A stretch of DNA of 64,000 bases from Mycolicibacterium austroafricanum. Lineage in GTDB: Bacteria; Actinomycetota; Actinomycetes; Mycobacteriales; Mycobacteriaceae. Positions 25,051 through 33,048 of this stretch are shown here, piece after piece. The notes under the pieces are model-generated. The model saw only the letters and a program-made list of their open reading frames with translations, did not search any database and was not told the origin of the DNA. The stretch's first letter is position 1; every line of letters begins with the position of its first letter. The stretch is taken from NCBI RefSeq assembly GCF_902705885.1, contig NZ_CACSIP010000067.1:62001-126000 (forward strand), in the 5' to 3' direction. The position numbers and the translations under genes were made by a program.

Positions 25051-25914
25051 TCAGGTGCGACTCTCTGCTACGCGTCGAAAGACGTGGGTGGCGGCGGTGA
25101 CCAGTTTCCGGTCGGCGCCCTCGTCGTAGACATGCGTTCGCGCCGCGATCACTGTATCGGACCCGAGTATTGGCTCTGCCACAAATGTGAACGGGCCCGA
25201 TTTCGCCCTCGCGAGGAACATGGTGTGAGACGACGCGCCCGAAATCGCAGTCTCACCGATGAGTGCTGTGACGCTGCTGCGCGCCGCGGTCTCGGTCAAC
25301 ACGAACTGCGGCCCTACGTGCAGGGCCGCATCGGGAGATGCAACCTCCGCTGTCAGTTCCGGCAGGGTCCACGTCCTCGCATCCACCTGACGCCCACCGA
25401 ACACCTGCCACAGCGGCGGCAGGTCAGGAGAATCGACGACTTCCAGCGGCTCGACGGTCATCTTCTGCAAACCGTCGGGGGGTACACCGATCGATACGCC
25501 CTGCCCCTCGGTGAGGGCCAACACCCGGCTGGGATTGTCGGCGTCGACGATCAACGATCTGCTGTAGGACATCCGCTGTCCGCGCTTGAGGTCTTCGCTG
25601 CGCACCTCGAATCGCTTCACGCCCACACCCGGATCAAGGACCTGACACGAGTGCACCACCGGGTTCGGAACGGCCTCCAGGTCTGACACCAGGCCTCCCT
25701 CGGGAGCCGCGATACCGAAGACACTCAAAAGGACTCCCCCGGCGCCGTCGAGCATGTCGCGGCGGACGGTCACTGTGTCATCCACCGGCCCGACATTCAT
25801 GGAGGCGTGATGCCGCCCGATGTAGCGGTAACTCAGCAACCCGCCCCACCGGCGTTGCAGCTCCGCGGCATACGCGGCGGGTTCTGAGGTGAGGTCTCTG
25901 ATGTCGCGAATCAT
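25051..25914 (-). CDS. Conserved protein, probable double-hotdog acyl-CoA binding/thioesterase-like
   Basis: The 287-residue protein has two halves of similar size. Features such as SYRYIGRHHASMNVGPVDDTVTVRRDM, LALTEGQGVSIG, ALHVGPQFVLTETAARS and GPFTFVAEPILGSDTVIAARTHVYDEG are compatible with a PaaI/TesB-like double hotdog. No catalytic residue can be named with confidence. It is the last gene of the minus operon starting at 31729, its ATG overlapping the SDR stop (TAATG), so a role on the same CoA ester is likely. The call rests on pattern rather than a firm domain match. Confidence 0.55.
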   Translation of the reverse strand: MIRDIRDLTSEPAAYAAELQRRWGGLLSYRYIGRHHASMNVGPVDDTVTVRRDMLDGAGGVLLSVFGIAAPEGGLVSDLEAVPNPVVHSCQVLDPGVGVKRFEVRSEDLKRGQRMSYSRSLIVDADNPSRVLALTEGQGVSIGVPPDGLQKMTVEPLEVVDSPDLPPLWQVFGGRQVDARTWTLPELTAEVASPDAALHVGPQFVLTETAARSSVTALIGETAISGASSHTMFLARAKSGPFTFVAEPILGSDTVIAARTHVYDEGADRKLVTAATHVFRRVAESRT

Positions 25915-26792
25915 TACTGTCCCGGCCCGTTCGGGAACTTGAGGTAGGAGCCCGCATCGACCCGGATCTGTTGTCCGGTGATGTACCGGCTGTCGTCACT
26001 CGCCAGGAAAACGGCGAGGTTCGCGATGTCCTCCGGCTCGACGTAGGGAATCGGCATGGCTTGAAAGTAGGTGAACGCCAGATCGGCGTCCTCGCGGGTG
26101 GGCTTCTTTCCCTCGGCCACCAGGTCCGGCCGGAACACCCCGTAGATCCCGTCGTTGTGCAGCAGGTGGGTGTTGACATTGGTCGGGTGCACGACGTTGA
26201 CGCGAATGAATCTGGGCGCCAGATGAATCGCCATCTGCTCGGCGTACTCCATCAGAGTCTTCTTGCTCCATGCGTAGCCTGCGCCACCGGGGCCCATCTC
26301 CGGGCTGTCGGCGTTTCCGGGCATCATTCCCGCGGTGGACCCCGTGATGACGATCGACGAACCGTCCGACAGGTGCGGCAGCGACACCGCCACCGTGTTC
26401 AGGACACCGACCAGGTCCACGTCCGTGGCATCGACAAAATGTTGCGGGTCGGGCGAGCCCATGGCCATCGGAAGGATGCCGGCGTTGGCAACCACGATGT
26501 CGAGGCGCCCGAGGTCCGCCAGTGCCGAGTCCAGCGTCTCCCGCAGGGCGGACCGTTCGCGGACATCGGCCACCCTGGTATGTACGCGTCGGCCGAGCTC
26601 CTTGACCGCCCGCTCGGTCTCACCTAGGTCGTCCGGTGTGGCGAGGGGATACGGGTTCGACGCGATGTCCGCGCAGATGTCCACCGCGACGATGTCGGCA
26701 CCCTCGCGCGCCATCGCAAGCGCATGTGCGCGGCCCTGGCCCCGAGCCGCTCCGGTGATGAACGCGACCTTGCCGTCGAGTCTTCCTGTCAT
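25914..26792 (-). CDS. Mycofactocin-type SDR family oxidoreductase
   Basis: This 292-residue SDR begins MTGRLDGKVAFITGAARGQG. It has the family's expanded segment after beta-2 (VDICADIASNPYPLATPDDLGETERAV), NAG, Ser152/Tyr173/Lys177, and PTNVNTHLLHND...IPYVEPEDIANLAVFLASDDSRYITG. These are marks of the mycofactocin-coupled SDR family, whose bound NAD is thought to be recycled by mycofactocin instead of exchanging. Mycofactocin biosynthesis genes are not in the window. ATG 26792 is chosen from the family start. A paralogue lies at 56148. Confidence 0.88.
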   Translation of the reverse strand: MTGRLDGKVAFITGAARGQGRAHALAMAREGADIVAVDICADIASNPYPLATPDDLGETERAVKELGRRVHTRVADVRERSALRETLDSALADLGRLDIVVANAGILPMAMGSPDPQHFVDATDVDLVGVLNTVAVSLPHLSDGSSIVITGSTAGMMPGNADSPEMGPGGAGYAWSKKTLMEYAEQMAIHLAPRFIRVNVVHPTNVNTHLLHNDGIYGVFRPDLVAEGKKPTREDADLAFTYFQAMPIPYVEPEDIANLAVFLASDDSRYITGQQIRVDAGSYLKFPNGPGQ

Positions 26793-26805
26793 GATTCTCC
26801 TATGG

Positions 26806-28350
26806 TCATTGCGGGCAGAACCGTTTTCGCAGTTCGGTCTTGAGCACCTTGCCGGTGAGGTTTCGCGGCAGGACATCCACGAACTCGATGCGCTCGGGCG
26901 ACTTGTGCTTGCTGAGTCCGCTGTTCTGGCAGTGCTCGAACAGCGACTGGAGCGTCACCGTCTCATCGCGCTGCACGACCAGGACGGCACAGACGCGTTC
27001 GCCGGTGCGCGCGTCGGGCACTCCGATCACCGCCACGTCCGCGACCGCGGGGTGGCTGGCGAGCACCTCTTCGACCTCGAGCGCCGAGATGTTCTCGGCA
27101 TTGCGGATGATGGCGTCCTTCAGGCGGCCGGTGACAATGACGTTGCCATCGCTGTCCAGCCGGCCCTGATCTCCGCTGCGAAACCAACCATCAGCGTCGA
27201 AAGCCGCGTCGTCGAGCGACGCGTCGACGTAACCGAGAAAACACTGCGGCCCCTTGAGCCGCAACTCGCCGACCTCACCGACGGCGACTTCTCGCTCCGA
27301 GTCGTCGACAACCCGCACGCTCACGCCCGGCACGGGTCGCCCGACGGTGTGATCCAGGACGCCGGGGGCGCTATCCGGTGGTGGCGACGTTGCGACCGGG
27401 AACTCGGTGAGTCCCCAGGCATTCGCGATCCCCGGCACCGACAGCGTCTCACGCACCTGCCGCCCCAACTCGGCGGTGATAGGCGCGCCACCGCCGACGC
27501 AGCCACGAAGGCTCCGGAACAGCGGCTCGGGCCCATGACTTCGCTGAGCGGCCAGGTAGGCGACGAAGAAGGGGGTGGCCGAACCCAGAAGGGTGGCGCC
27601 GTGGTCGGCGACCGCTTTCGGAGTGTGCATGGGGTCGAAGACGTCGAACAGCACCAGACGCATGCCGGTCAACAGGCTTGCGGCCAGCATCGCCGCGCCG
27701 CCGATGTGCGTCACCGGGAAGGCGATCGGATTCACGTCGGCGCTGGACGCCCCCACCATCCCGACGACACCTGCTGACCCGGCGATGACCGAGCGATCAC
27801 AGTGCCGAACTCCCTTGGGCGCGGAAGTCGTGCCCGATGAGTAGTACACCCAGCGCGCCTCCTCGCCCGAGGCAGGTGGCGGAAGCAGCGTGGCGGGGTC
27901 GCCGACGGGCAATCGCAGACCGTCGGCGATCGGTGCGGCGTGATCGACCAACACAATCGACATGTCACGTTCGCGAGCCAGATCATCGGCAAGTGCGAGA
28001 TGGTCGAATCCGCGCCACACCCCCGGAACGATGAGCATCTCGGTATTCAGTTGGCCGGTGACGAAGCGCACCTCACTCTCCCGCCAGATCGGGAGGATGG
28101 GATTCTGTACCGCCCCGAGCCGCGCCAGCGCCGCCATGACGACCATTGTCTCCAGCGTGGTGGGCAGTTGCCAGGACACGACCGTGCCGGTGCTGACCCC
28201 GCGTTCCGCAAGAACCGCGGCGGTGTTCAGCGCCGCGGCGTGGAGCTGCGCGTTGGTGAGACTGCGGCCGAAGTCGTCGACGAGGATCACCCGGTCGGGG
28301 TGTTGTCGAGCCGCGGTATCAACCAGGCCCCAGAAGGTTTCGGAGGTCAC
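26806..28350 (-). CDS. Class I acyl-CoA synthetase
   Basis: The 514-residue ligase has the P-loop YYSSGTTSAPKG (169-180), AWGLTEF (A5), WFRSGDQGRLDSDGNVIVTGR (A7), LKDAIIRNAENI (A8) and the A10 lysine in PRNLTGKVLKTEL. GTG 28350 overlaps the stop of the upstream acyl-CoA dehydrogenase gene. Within the operon it may activate the acid that the paired dehydrogenases then oxidise. The substrate is not predictable. Confidence 0.9.
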   Translation of the reverse strand: MTSETFWGLVDTAARQHPDRVILVDDFGRSLTNAQLHAAALNTAAVLAERGVSTGTVVSWQLPTTLETMVVMAALARLGAVQNPILPIWRESEVRFVTGQLNTEMLIVPGVWRGFDHLALADDLARERDMSIVLVDHAAPIADGLRLPVGDPATLLPPPASGEEARWVYYSSGTTSAPKGVRHCDRSVIAGSAGVVGMVGASSADVNPIAFPVTHIGGAAMLAASLLTGMRLVLFDVFDPMHTPKAVADHGATLLGSATPFFVAYLAAQRSHGPEPLFRSLRGCVGGGAPITAELGRQVRETLSVPGIANAWGLTEFPVATSPPPDSAPGVLDHTVGRPVPGVSVRVVDDSEREVAVGEVGELRLKGPQCFLGYVDASLDDAAFDADGWFRSGDQGRLDSDGNVIVTGRLKDAIIRNAENISALEVEEVLASHPAVADVAVIGVPDARTGERVCAVLVVQRDETVTLQSLFEHCQNSGLSKHKSPERIEFVDVLPRNLTGKVLKTELRKRFCPQ

Positions 28351-29546
28351 CGGCTCGGCAGGGCGAGCCGACGCTTCGCCAGGATATTGCGCATCATCTC
28401 CGAGCTCCCGCCTGACACCGTGTAAGCCCGCGACCACAACCAGCATTCACGCAGGCGCCGCTTGGCCTGCTCGACGCTTGCATCGGCGGCTACGGTACAC
28501 ACTGTCGCACCGAGTTCGGTGCCATACGCCGAAACCCGATGGTAAGTCTCGGCGAAACTCAGTTTGGCGATCGACCCGTCCCCCACCTTGTCGGCACCGA
28601 CGGTCATCCGTTCGACATGATCGTCGATGAACGCCTTGGCGACCTCGACCTCGACCGCCAATTCCGCCACCGTCTGCCGGATGTCTTCGTGGTCGAAGGC
28701 AGGTTTGCCCTCCAGCGTGGCGTGGCGCGCGACCGTGACGAGGTCGTCGATCAACAGTTCCAGCAGGATCACGTTGCCGCCGATGCCGAACCGCTCGAAG
28801 TCCAAGCCCGCCATGATGATCGACCAACCCTGGCCGACCTCTCCGATCAGACCGTCCGCAGCAATTGGCACGCTGTCGAGGAAAACCTCGTTGACCTCGA
28901 TGGCTTCGTTGATCGTCCGGATGGGGCGCACTTCGACGCCGGGCGCCGATAGCGGCACGATGAAAGCCGAGAGGCCGTGGTGGCGCGTCGATGCGGGGTC
29001 GGTCCTGATCAGGGCGAGTCCCATATCGGCCCAGTGTCCGTCGGTGATCCACGTCTTCTGCCCGTCGAGCACCCAGCTGCCGTCGGCGTTGCGAACGCCG
29101 CGGCACCGCACCCCGGCGATATCGCTGCCGGCGTCGGGCTCACTGAGCAACTGGCACCACACGTGCTCGCTACTCCTGATCGGCGGAAGCAGCGCGGCCT
29201 TCTGTTCCTCCGAACCGAAATGCAGGAGCACGTGGGCCGCCAGGTTGACCTGATCGACCGGACGGGGGGCACGGGCACGCAGGAGTTCCTCGCTGACGAT
29301 GCGATCGTGCAGCGGATGGTGGTCGACCCTGCCGCCGTACTCGACGGGCCAGTCGGCGCCGACGAAGCCGGCGTCGAACAGCCCGGCGAACCAGCTGCGC
29401 AGCGCTGCCTCCTGTTCGGCGTTCTCCGGAGCGCGGCGGCCTTCGCGTGCGACGAAAGATGGTGCGTGTTCGGCGATGTGAGTACGCACACGCTCCCTGA
29501 ACTGGGCCAGCTGCTCTTCGCCGGGCCGCCGGCCGGCGCCGCTCAC
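28347..29546 (-). CDS. Acyl-CoA dehydrogenase, long partner of a pair
   Basis: The 399-residue FadE-type flavoenzyme has WCQLLSEPDAGSDIAG, VLDGQKTWITDGHWADMGLALIRT, a mid-domain VNEVFLDSVPI, and the C-terminal YTVSGGSSEMMRNILAKRRL block that contacts FAD adenine. GTG 29546 overlaps the stop of the shorter dehydrogenase gene upstream. Adjacent long and short genes are typical of the alpha2beta2 acyl-CoA dehydrogenases of actinobacterial steroid catabolism (ChsE1-ChsE2, ChsE4-ChsE5), which act on bulky acyl-CoAs. Confidence 0.9.
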   Translation of the reverse strand: MSGAGRRPGEEQLAQFRERVRTHIAEHAPSFVAREGRRAPENAEQEAALRSWFAGLFDAGFVGADWPVEYGGRVDHHPLHDRIVSEELLRARAPRPVDQVNLAAHVLLHFGSEEQKAALLPPIRSSEHVWCQLLSEPDAGSDIAGVRCRGVRNADGSWVLDGQKTWITDGHWADMGLALIRTDPASTRHHGLSAFIVPLSAPGVEVRPIRTINEAIEVNEVFLDSVPIAADGLIGEVGQGWSIIMAGLDFERFGIGGNVILLELLIDDLVTVARHATLEGKPAFDHEDIRQTVAELAVEVEVAKAFIDDHVERMTVGADKVGDGSIAKLSFAETYHRVSAYGTELGATVCTVAADASVEQAKRRLRECWLWSRAYTVSGGSSEMMRNILAKRRLALPSR

Positions 29547-30526
29547 CAGTCGGCCATATCCGCGTAGGCGGCACGGCTCGAACGGGCCGTGCCGAGCAGA
29601 TGACCGTTGGTGAACACCCGGCGCAACTCGTGGTGCAAGGGATACTCCCAGGTGAATCCGATTCCGCCGGACAACTGCATGCACTCGTCGACGGCCGCTG
29701 CTGACTTCGACGTCACGAACGCGTGTGCCGCAGCCGACAGTTCGACGGCCTCGCCGGTGAGTTCGGCGGGCATCAACGCACGGGCTGCTTTCATGATGAT
29801 TGCTCGGGCTTTCGTCTCCAGGACCAGCAGGTCGACGAGTCGGTGTTGCACCGACTGGAAACTGGCGATGGGCGCTCCGAAGGCGATCCGTTCTTTGAGG
29901 TAGGCGACCAGCCTCTCGAAGGTCGCCGAGAAAGCACCCAGTGAGTCGGCGCTGAGCAGCACCCTGGCCACCGCGTGTAACTGCGCCGCACGCTCCGTCC
30001 CGCCGACGGGCACGCCCTCGGTCCCCGACAGCCCGACCCGCCACGCCGGACGGCTGATATCCAGCAACTCGTCATCGCGGCTTCTGGGCGTCGTGTCGGA
30101 TAGCTCGAACACGTGGATTCCGTTGCGGCCCAATGTGACCAGCAAGCGCAACGCTCCGGCGTTGGTCACCCGTACTGTGTCCCCGGCCAGCGCCAGCCCG
30201 GCCGAGACGTTTCCGTCGAGCACCGAGGGCAACCAGCGATCGCGGATATCGCCGGGGGCGGATGCCAACGCCGCGGCGGCCATCGTGGTACCGAACCACG
30301 CCGACCGGTCACCGGCTCGGCCGATCTCCTCGGCGATCACCACGGTTTCGACGGGTAACCAGCCCGCACCGCCGAGCGACTCATCGACCAGTAGACCGGT
30401 CCAATCCATCCGGGCGAGATCCTCGACGGAGTCCTTCTCGCCTCGTTCGGCCAGGAATTCCCGCGCCGAGGACCTCAACAGATCCAGGTCGACGTCGGCG
30501 GAGTCGGCCACGTTGTCCGGCACCAC
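29543..30526 (-). CDS. Acyl-CoA dehydrogenase, short partner of a pair
   Basis: At 327 residues this is 50-70 residues shorter than a standard acyl-CoA dehydrogenase. The N-terminal helical domain (DLDLLRSSAREFLAERG...GGAGWLPVETVVIAEEIGRAG) and the C-terminal helical bundle (ERIAFGAPIASFQSVQHRLVDL, LSGGIGFTWEYPLHHELRR) are present. The middle beta-domain is cut down and lacks the usual E.GAGSD flavin loop. That fits a non-catalytic or half-site subunit of a heterotetramer with the next gene. It starts at GTG 30526, seven bases after the amidohydrolase stop. Confidence 0.85.
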   Translation of the reverse strand: MVPDNVADSADVDLDLLRSSAREFLAERGEKDSVEDLARMDWTGLLVDESLGGAGWLPVETVVIAEEIGRAGDRSAWFGTTMAAAALASAPGDIRDRWLPSVLDGNVSAGLALAGDTVRVTNAGALRLLVTLGRNGIHVFELSDTTPRSRDDELLDISRPAWRVGLSGTEGVPVGGTERAAQLHAVARVLLSADSLGAFSATFERLVAYLKERIAFGAPIASFQSVQHRLVDLLVLETKARAIIMKAARALMPAELTGEAVELSAAAHAFVTSKSAAAVDECMQLSGGIGFTWEYPLHHELRRVFTNGHLLGTARSSRAAYADMADW

Positions 30527-30532
30527 CGAGCA

Positions 30533-31729
30533 CTAGCCTCTGCGCAGCAGCTGGTCGGCGTTGTCGACCATGATGCGCTTCTTGGCCGCGTCGTCGAGCG
30601 GGTCGAGCAGCTTGACGAAGTCCGCCGGTTCGGCCAGCCCCTCGGCGTGCGGGTAGTCAGAGCCCATCAAAAGGCATTCGTCGTAGCCGAGCCGGCTCAC
30701 GATCCCGGGGACGTCGTCTTCCGGATAGGGCACCACGCCGACGTGCCTGCGGAAGATCTCCGACGGCTTCTCGGTCAGCTTCCCGCCGATCCAGGGCCCG
30801 TTGCGGCCCATGCCGCGGCTCTTGTCCATGTGGATGACGAATTGCGGCACCCACTCCGCGCCGTGCTCGGCCACCAGCACCTTCAAATCCGGGAACCGGC
30901 CGAAGAGGTTGTCGAAGATCAGCGCCGACAGGGTGTCCTCGATCGGACGCTGCCCGTAGATGTTCATCCACTGCCAGGCCGACATGTGCCAGGCAGCCGG
31001 ATCGGGGTTGTGGCCCCACGCCGGGGAGATGGCATCGAAGTACCAGAACGGTTGGATGTGGAAGACCAGCGTGCAGCCGGCTTCCTGCAGCCGTGCGTAG
31101 ATCGGGTCGAAGTAGGGGTCGCCGGGCGAGCGGCCGTGGGCGGGGCCGGTGGGCAGCAGCACCATCTTCGCCCCCTGCTCGATGATGGCCTCGGTCTCGG
31201 CGATCGACGATTCCAGGTCGCGCAGCGACAGCAGCGCCGTGGCATAGATCTTGTCCTGGTAGTTGAAACCCCACGTCTCGTCGAACCATCGATTGAACGA
31301 GCGCAGGTTGGCGTAGAGCGCCGCGGTGTCGTCAACGTAGTGTTCTGCGGCCAGCGCCATGCCCGCCGGGAAGATGACCGCGCGCTCGACGTTCTGCTCG
31401 GCCATCACCTTCAGTCGGGGCTCGCGTTCCAGCCACTCCGGCTGCATCGGTTGCGGCTCGTAGGTCTCGTCCGGATTGCCCGAGCCCATCTGCTTGAGCA
31501 TCTCCTTGAGTGAACCAGGCCGGTAGGCCAGGTCGAAGCCGAGGCCTGCTTCACTGTTGAAGGTGGCCACGCGGTGCCCTGCCAGGATGACTTCCTTGCC
31601 GTCGGCCGCACGTACCGGAGCGATCGCCCTGTCGTGAAACTCGCTGGGCAGATAGCGGGTGAAAGCGTCCCGCGTCTCGTAGCAGTGGGTGTCGCAGTCA
31701 AAGATCCCGTAGTCGAGTCTTGTCGTCAC
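30533..31729 (-). CDS. Amidohydrolase-2 family protein
   Basis: The 398-residue TIM-barrel metallohydrolase has a D-x-H-x-x-E metal motif at the start (Asp13, His15, Glu18), a barrel histidine (TLVFHIQPFW), EHGAEWVPQF, and the late aspartate in MGSDYPHAEG. Members of this family in actinobacterial catabolic clusters are decarboxylases or C-C/C-O hydrolases. GTG 31729 has AAGGGGA upstream. It heads a six-gene minus operon (two acyl-CoA dehydrogenases, ligase, mycofactocin-type SDR, hotdog protein) and diverges from an acyl-CoA dehydrogenase gene. Confidence 0.87.
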   Translation of the reverse strand: MTTRLDYGIFDCDTHCYETRDAFTRYLPSEFHDRAIAPVRAADGKEVILAGHRVATFNSEAGLGFDLAYRPGSLKEMLKQMGSGNPDETYEPQPMQPEWLEREPRLKVMAEQNVERAVIFPAGMALAAEHYVDDTAALYANLRSFNRWFDETWGFNYQDKIYATALLSLRDLESSIAETEAIIEQGAKMVLLPTGPAHGRSPGDPYFDPIYARLQEAGCTLVFHIQPFWYFDAISPAWGHNPDPAAWHMSAWQWMNIYGQRPIEDTLSALIFDNLFGRFPDLKVLVAEHGAEWVPQFVIHMDKSRGMGRNGPWIGGKLTEKPSEIFRRHVGVVPYPEDDVPGIVSRLGYDECLLMGSDYPHAEGLAEPADFVKLLDPLDDAAKKRIMVDNADQLLRRG

Positions 31730-31747
31730 CGAGTTTCCCCTTCCGGT

Positions 31748-31778
31748 GAGAATGATTATTCTCTGTTTTCAGAAAACA
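31748..31778. promoter_or_regulatory. Double palindrome in a divergent promoter
   Basis: Two inverted repeats lie almost end to end: GAGAAT-GATT-ATTCTC (31748-31763) and TGTTTTCAGAAAACA (31764-31778). They sit 19 bases ahead of the amidohydrolase start and 146 bases ahead of the dehydrogenase start. The first overlaps the 15-mer AATGATTATTCTCTG (31751-31765), 14 bases of which recur at 8202-8216. Perfect symmetry and location indicate an operator for a dimeric repressor of TetR or similar type. Confidence 0.6.
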
Positions 31779-31876
31779 TACTATCCTTGTCCGCAAATGC
31801 CCATCCCGGGGTCGGTGAGGCTTTCGTGCACCTGCGGTCGCTGCAACGCGCCGACACTTCTGTACTCGAGGGAGAT

Positions 31877-31927
31877 ATGACACCACCAACGCCCCAGGCC
31901 GAACCGGCGGACGGGCCGCAGGCATGA
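31877..31927 (+). CDS. Possible 16-residue leader ORF coupled to the acyl-CoA dehydrogenase gene
   Basis: A short proline-rich ORF (MTPPTPQAEPADGPQA) has GAGGGAG close upstream, and its TGA overlaps the ATG of the dehydrogenase gene at 31924 (ATGA). The dehydrogenase has no Shine-Dalgarno of its own, so reinitiation after this ORF could set its expression. The peptide itself matches nothing I know. Chance occurrence is possible because the frame is open well upstream. Confidence 0.3.
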   Translation: MTPPTPQAEPADGPQA

Positions 31928-33048
31928 GCGAGCTGGATTCGGTCCGATCAGCGGTACGCGATTTTCTGGACCAGACGTCGTCCAGTTCGGCGGTGCGGAC
32001 TCTGATGGACACGGACCAGGGCTATGACCATGCGGTATGGCGCCAGATGGCCAATGAGCTAGGGCTGCACGGCATCGCTGTGCCGGAGCGATGGGGCGGC
32101 GCCGGCGCCGGCATGCCGGAACTGGCGGTCGTCTTCGAGGAAATGGGCGCAGCCCTGTTGTGCTCGCCGTTCTTCGCGACCGTCGCTCTGGCATTACAGG
32201 CACTCCTGGACAGCGGCGATGAGCCCGCCATCGAGGAGTTGGCGCCGGACCTGCTCGACGGCAGCCGGGTGGCGACCCTGATTCTCAACGGCACCCTCGA
32301 TGCGTGGGACCCCGGCGCCGTGACGATTGCGGCACACCGCGACGGTGGGGCGAATTACCGACTCTCCGGTGACGCCGCGCTGGTGCTCGACGGCCACACC
32401 GCAGACATCATCCTGGTTGCCGCCAACTCCGCAGACGGCGTGTCGTTGTTTGCGGTCGATGCGACCGCGGACGGGCTCGTTCGCGAGCCATTGAGCACGC
32501 TCGACCGCACCCGCAAAGTTGCGCGACTGCGCTTCGATGGGGTCACCGGCCGGTTGATCGGCACCGATGGGCAGGCCGCTGCGGGCCTCGCCCGCACTTC
32601 GGATCTCGCGTTGGTGGCACTGGCCTCCGAGCAGCTGGGCGCGGCGCAACGCTGCTTGGACACCGCGGTGGCCTACGCCAAGGAGCGCATCCAATTCGGC
32701 CGCGCCATCGGCAGCTTCCAGGCCATCAAGCACCGGTGCGCCGACATGTTGGTGCTCGTCGAGGGTGCGCGATCGGCGGTGTTCCATGCGTCGGAGACCA
32801 CCGACGACGGCGAACGTGCGGTGGCCGCCTCGGTGGCGAAGCTGGCGTGCTCGGAAGCGCTGTTGCAGATCTCACTCGACAGCATGCGCATCCATGGCGG
32901 CATCGGCTTCACCTGGGAACACGATGCGCACCTCTACGTGCGGCGCGCCAAGGCGACCGAGCTGATGTTCGGCGGCCCTGACCATCATCTCGCCCGCCTG
33001 GCAGAACTCATCCCGACGTCACATCAGCAGCCGGAAGGATCACTGTGA
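31924..33048 (+). CDS. Acyl-CoA dehydrogenase family protein
   Basis: The 374-residue FadE-type protein has a GIAVPERWGGAGAGMPELAVVFEEMGAALL N-terminal domain and ERIQFGRAIGSFQAIKHRCADML and IHGGIGFTWEHDAHLYVRRAK in the C-terminal bundle. The usual SEPGAGSD loop is missing; the region reads LILNGTLDAWDPGAVTIAAHRDGG. This fits the alternative (non-canonical) subunit type found in heteromeric acyl-CoA dehydrogenases. Its stop overlaps the LLM gene start (GTGA). The promoter with the double palindrome lies upstream, followed by about 145 bases of leader. Confidence 0.88.
   Translation: MSELDSVRSAVRDFLDQTSSSSAVRTLMDTDQGYDHAVWRQMANELGLHGIAVPERWGGAGAGMPELAVVFEEMGAALLCSPFFATVALALQALLDSGDEPAIEELAPDLLDGSRVATLILNGTLDAWDPGAVTIAAHRDGGANYRLSGDAALVLDGHTADIILVAANSADGVSLFAVDATADGLVREPLSTLDRTRKVARLRFDGVTGRLIGTDGQAAAGLARTSDLALVALASEQLGAAQRCLDTAVAYAKERIQFGRAIGSFQAIKHRCADMLVLVEGARSAVFHASETTDDGERAVAASVAKLACSEALLQISLDSMRIHGGIGFTWEHDAHLYVRRAKATELMFGGPDHHLARLAELIPTSHQQPEGSL

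Noticed and set aside
26335-27777. 480-codon plus-strand frame opposite the SDR and ligase genes
   Set aside because: Both minus-strand genes show complete catalytic motifs. The plus frame shows none.
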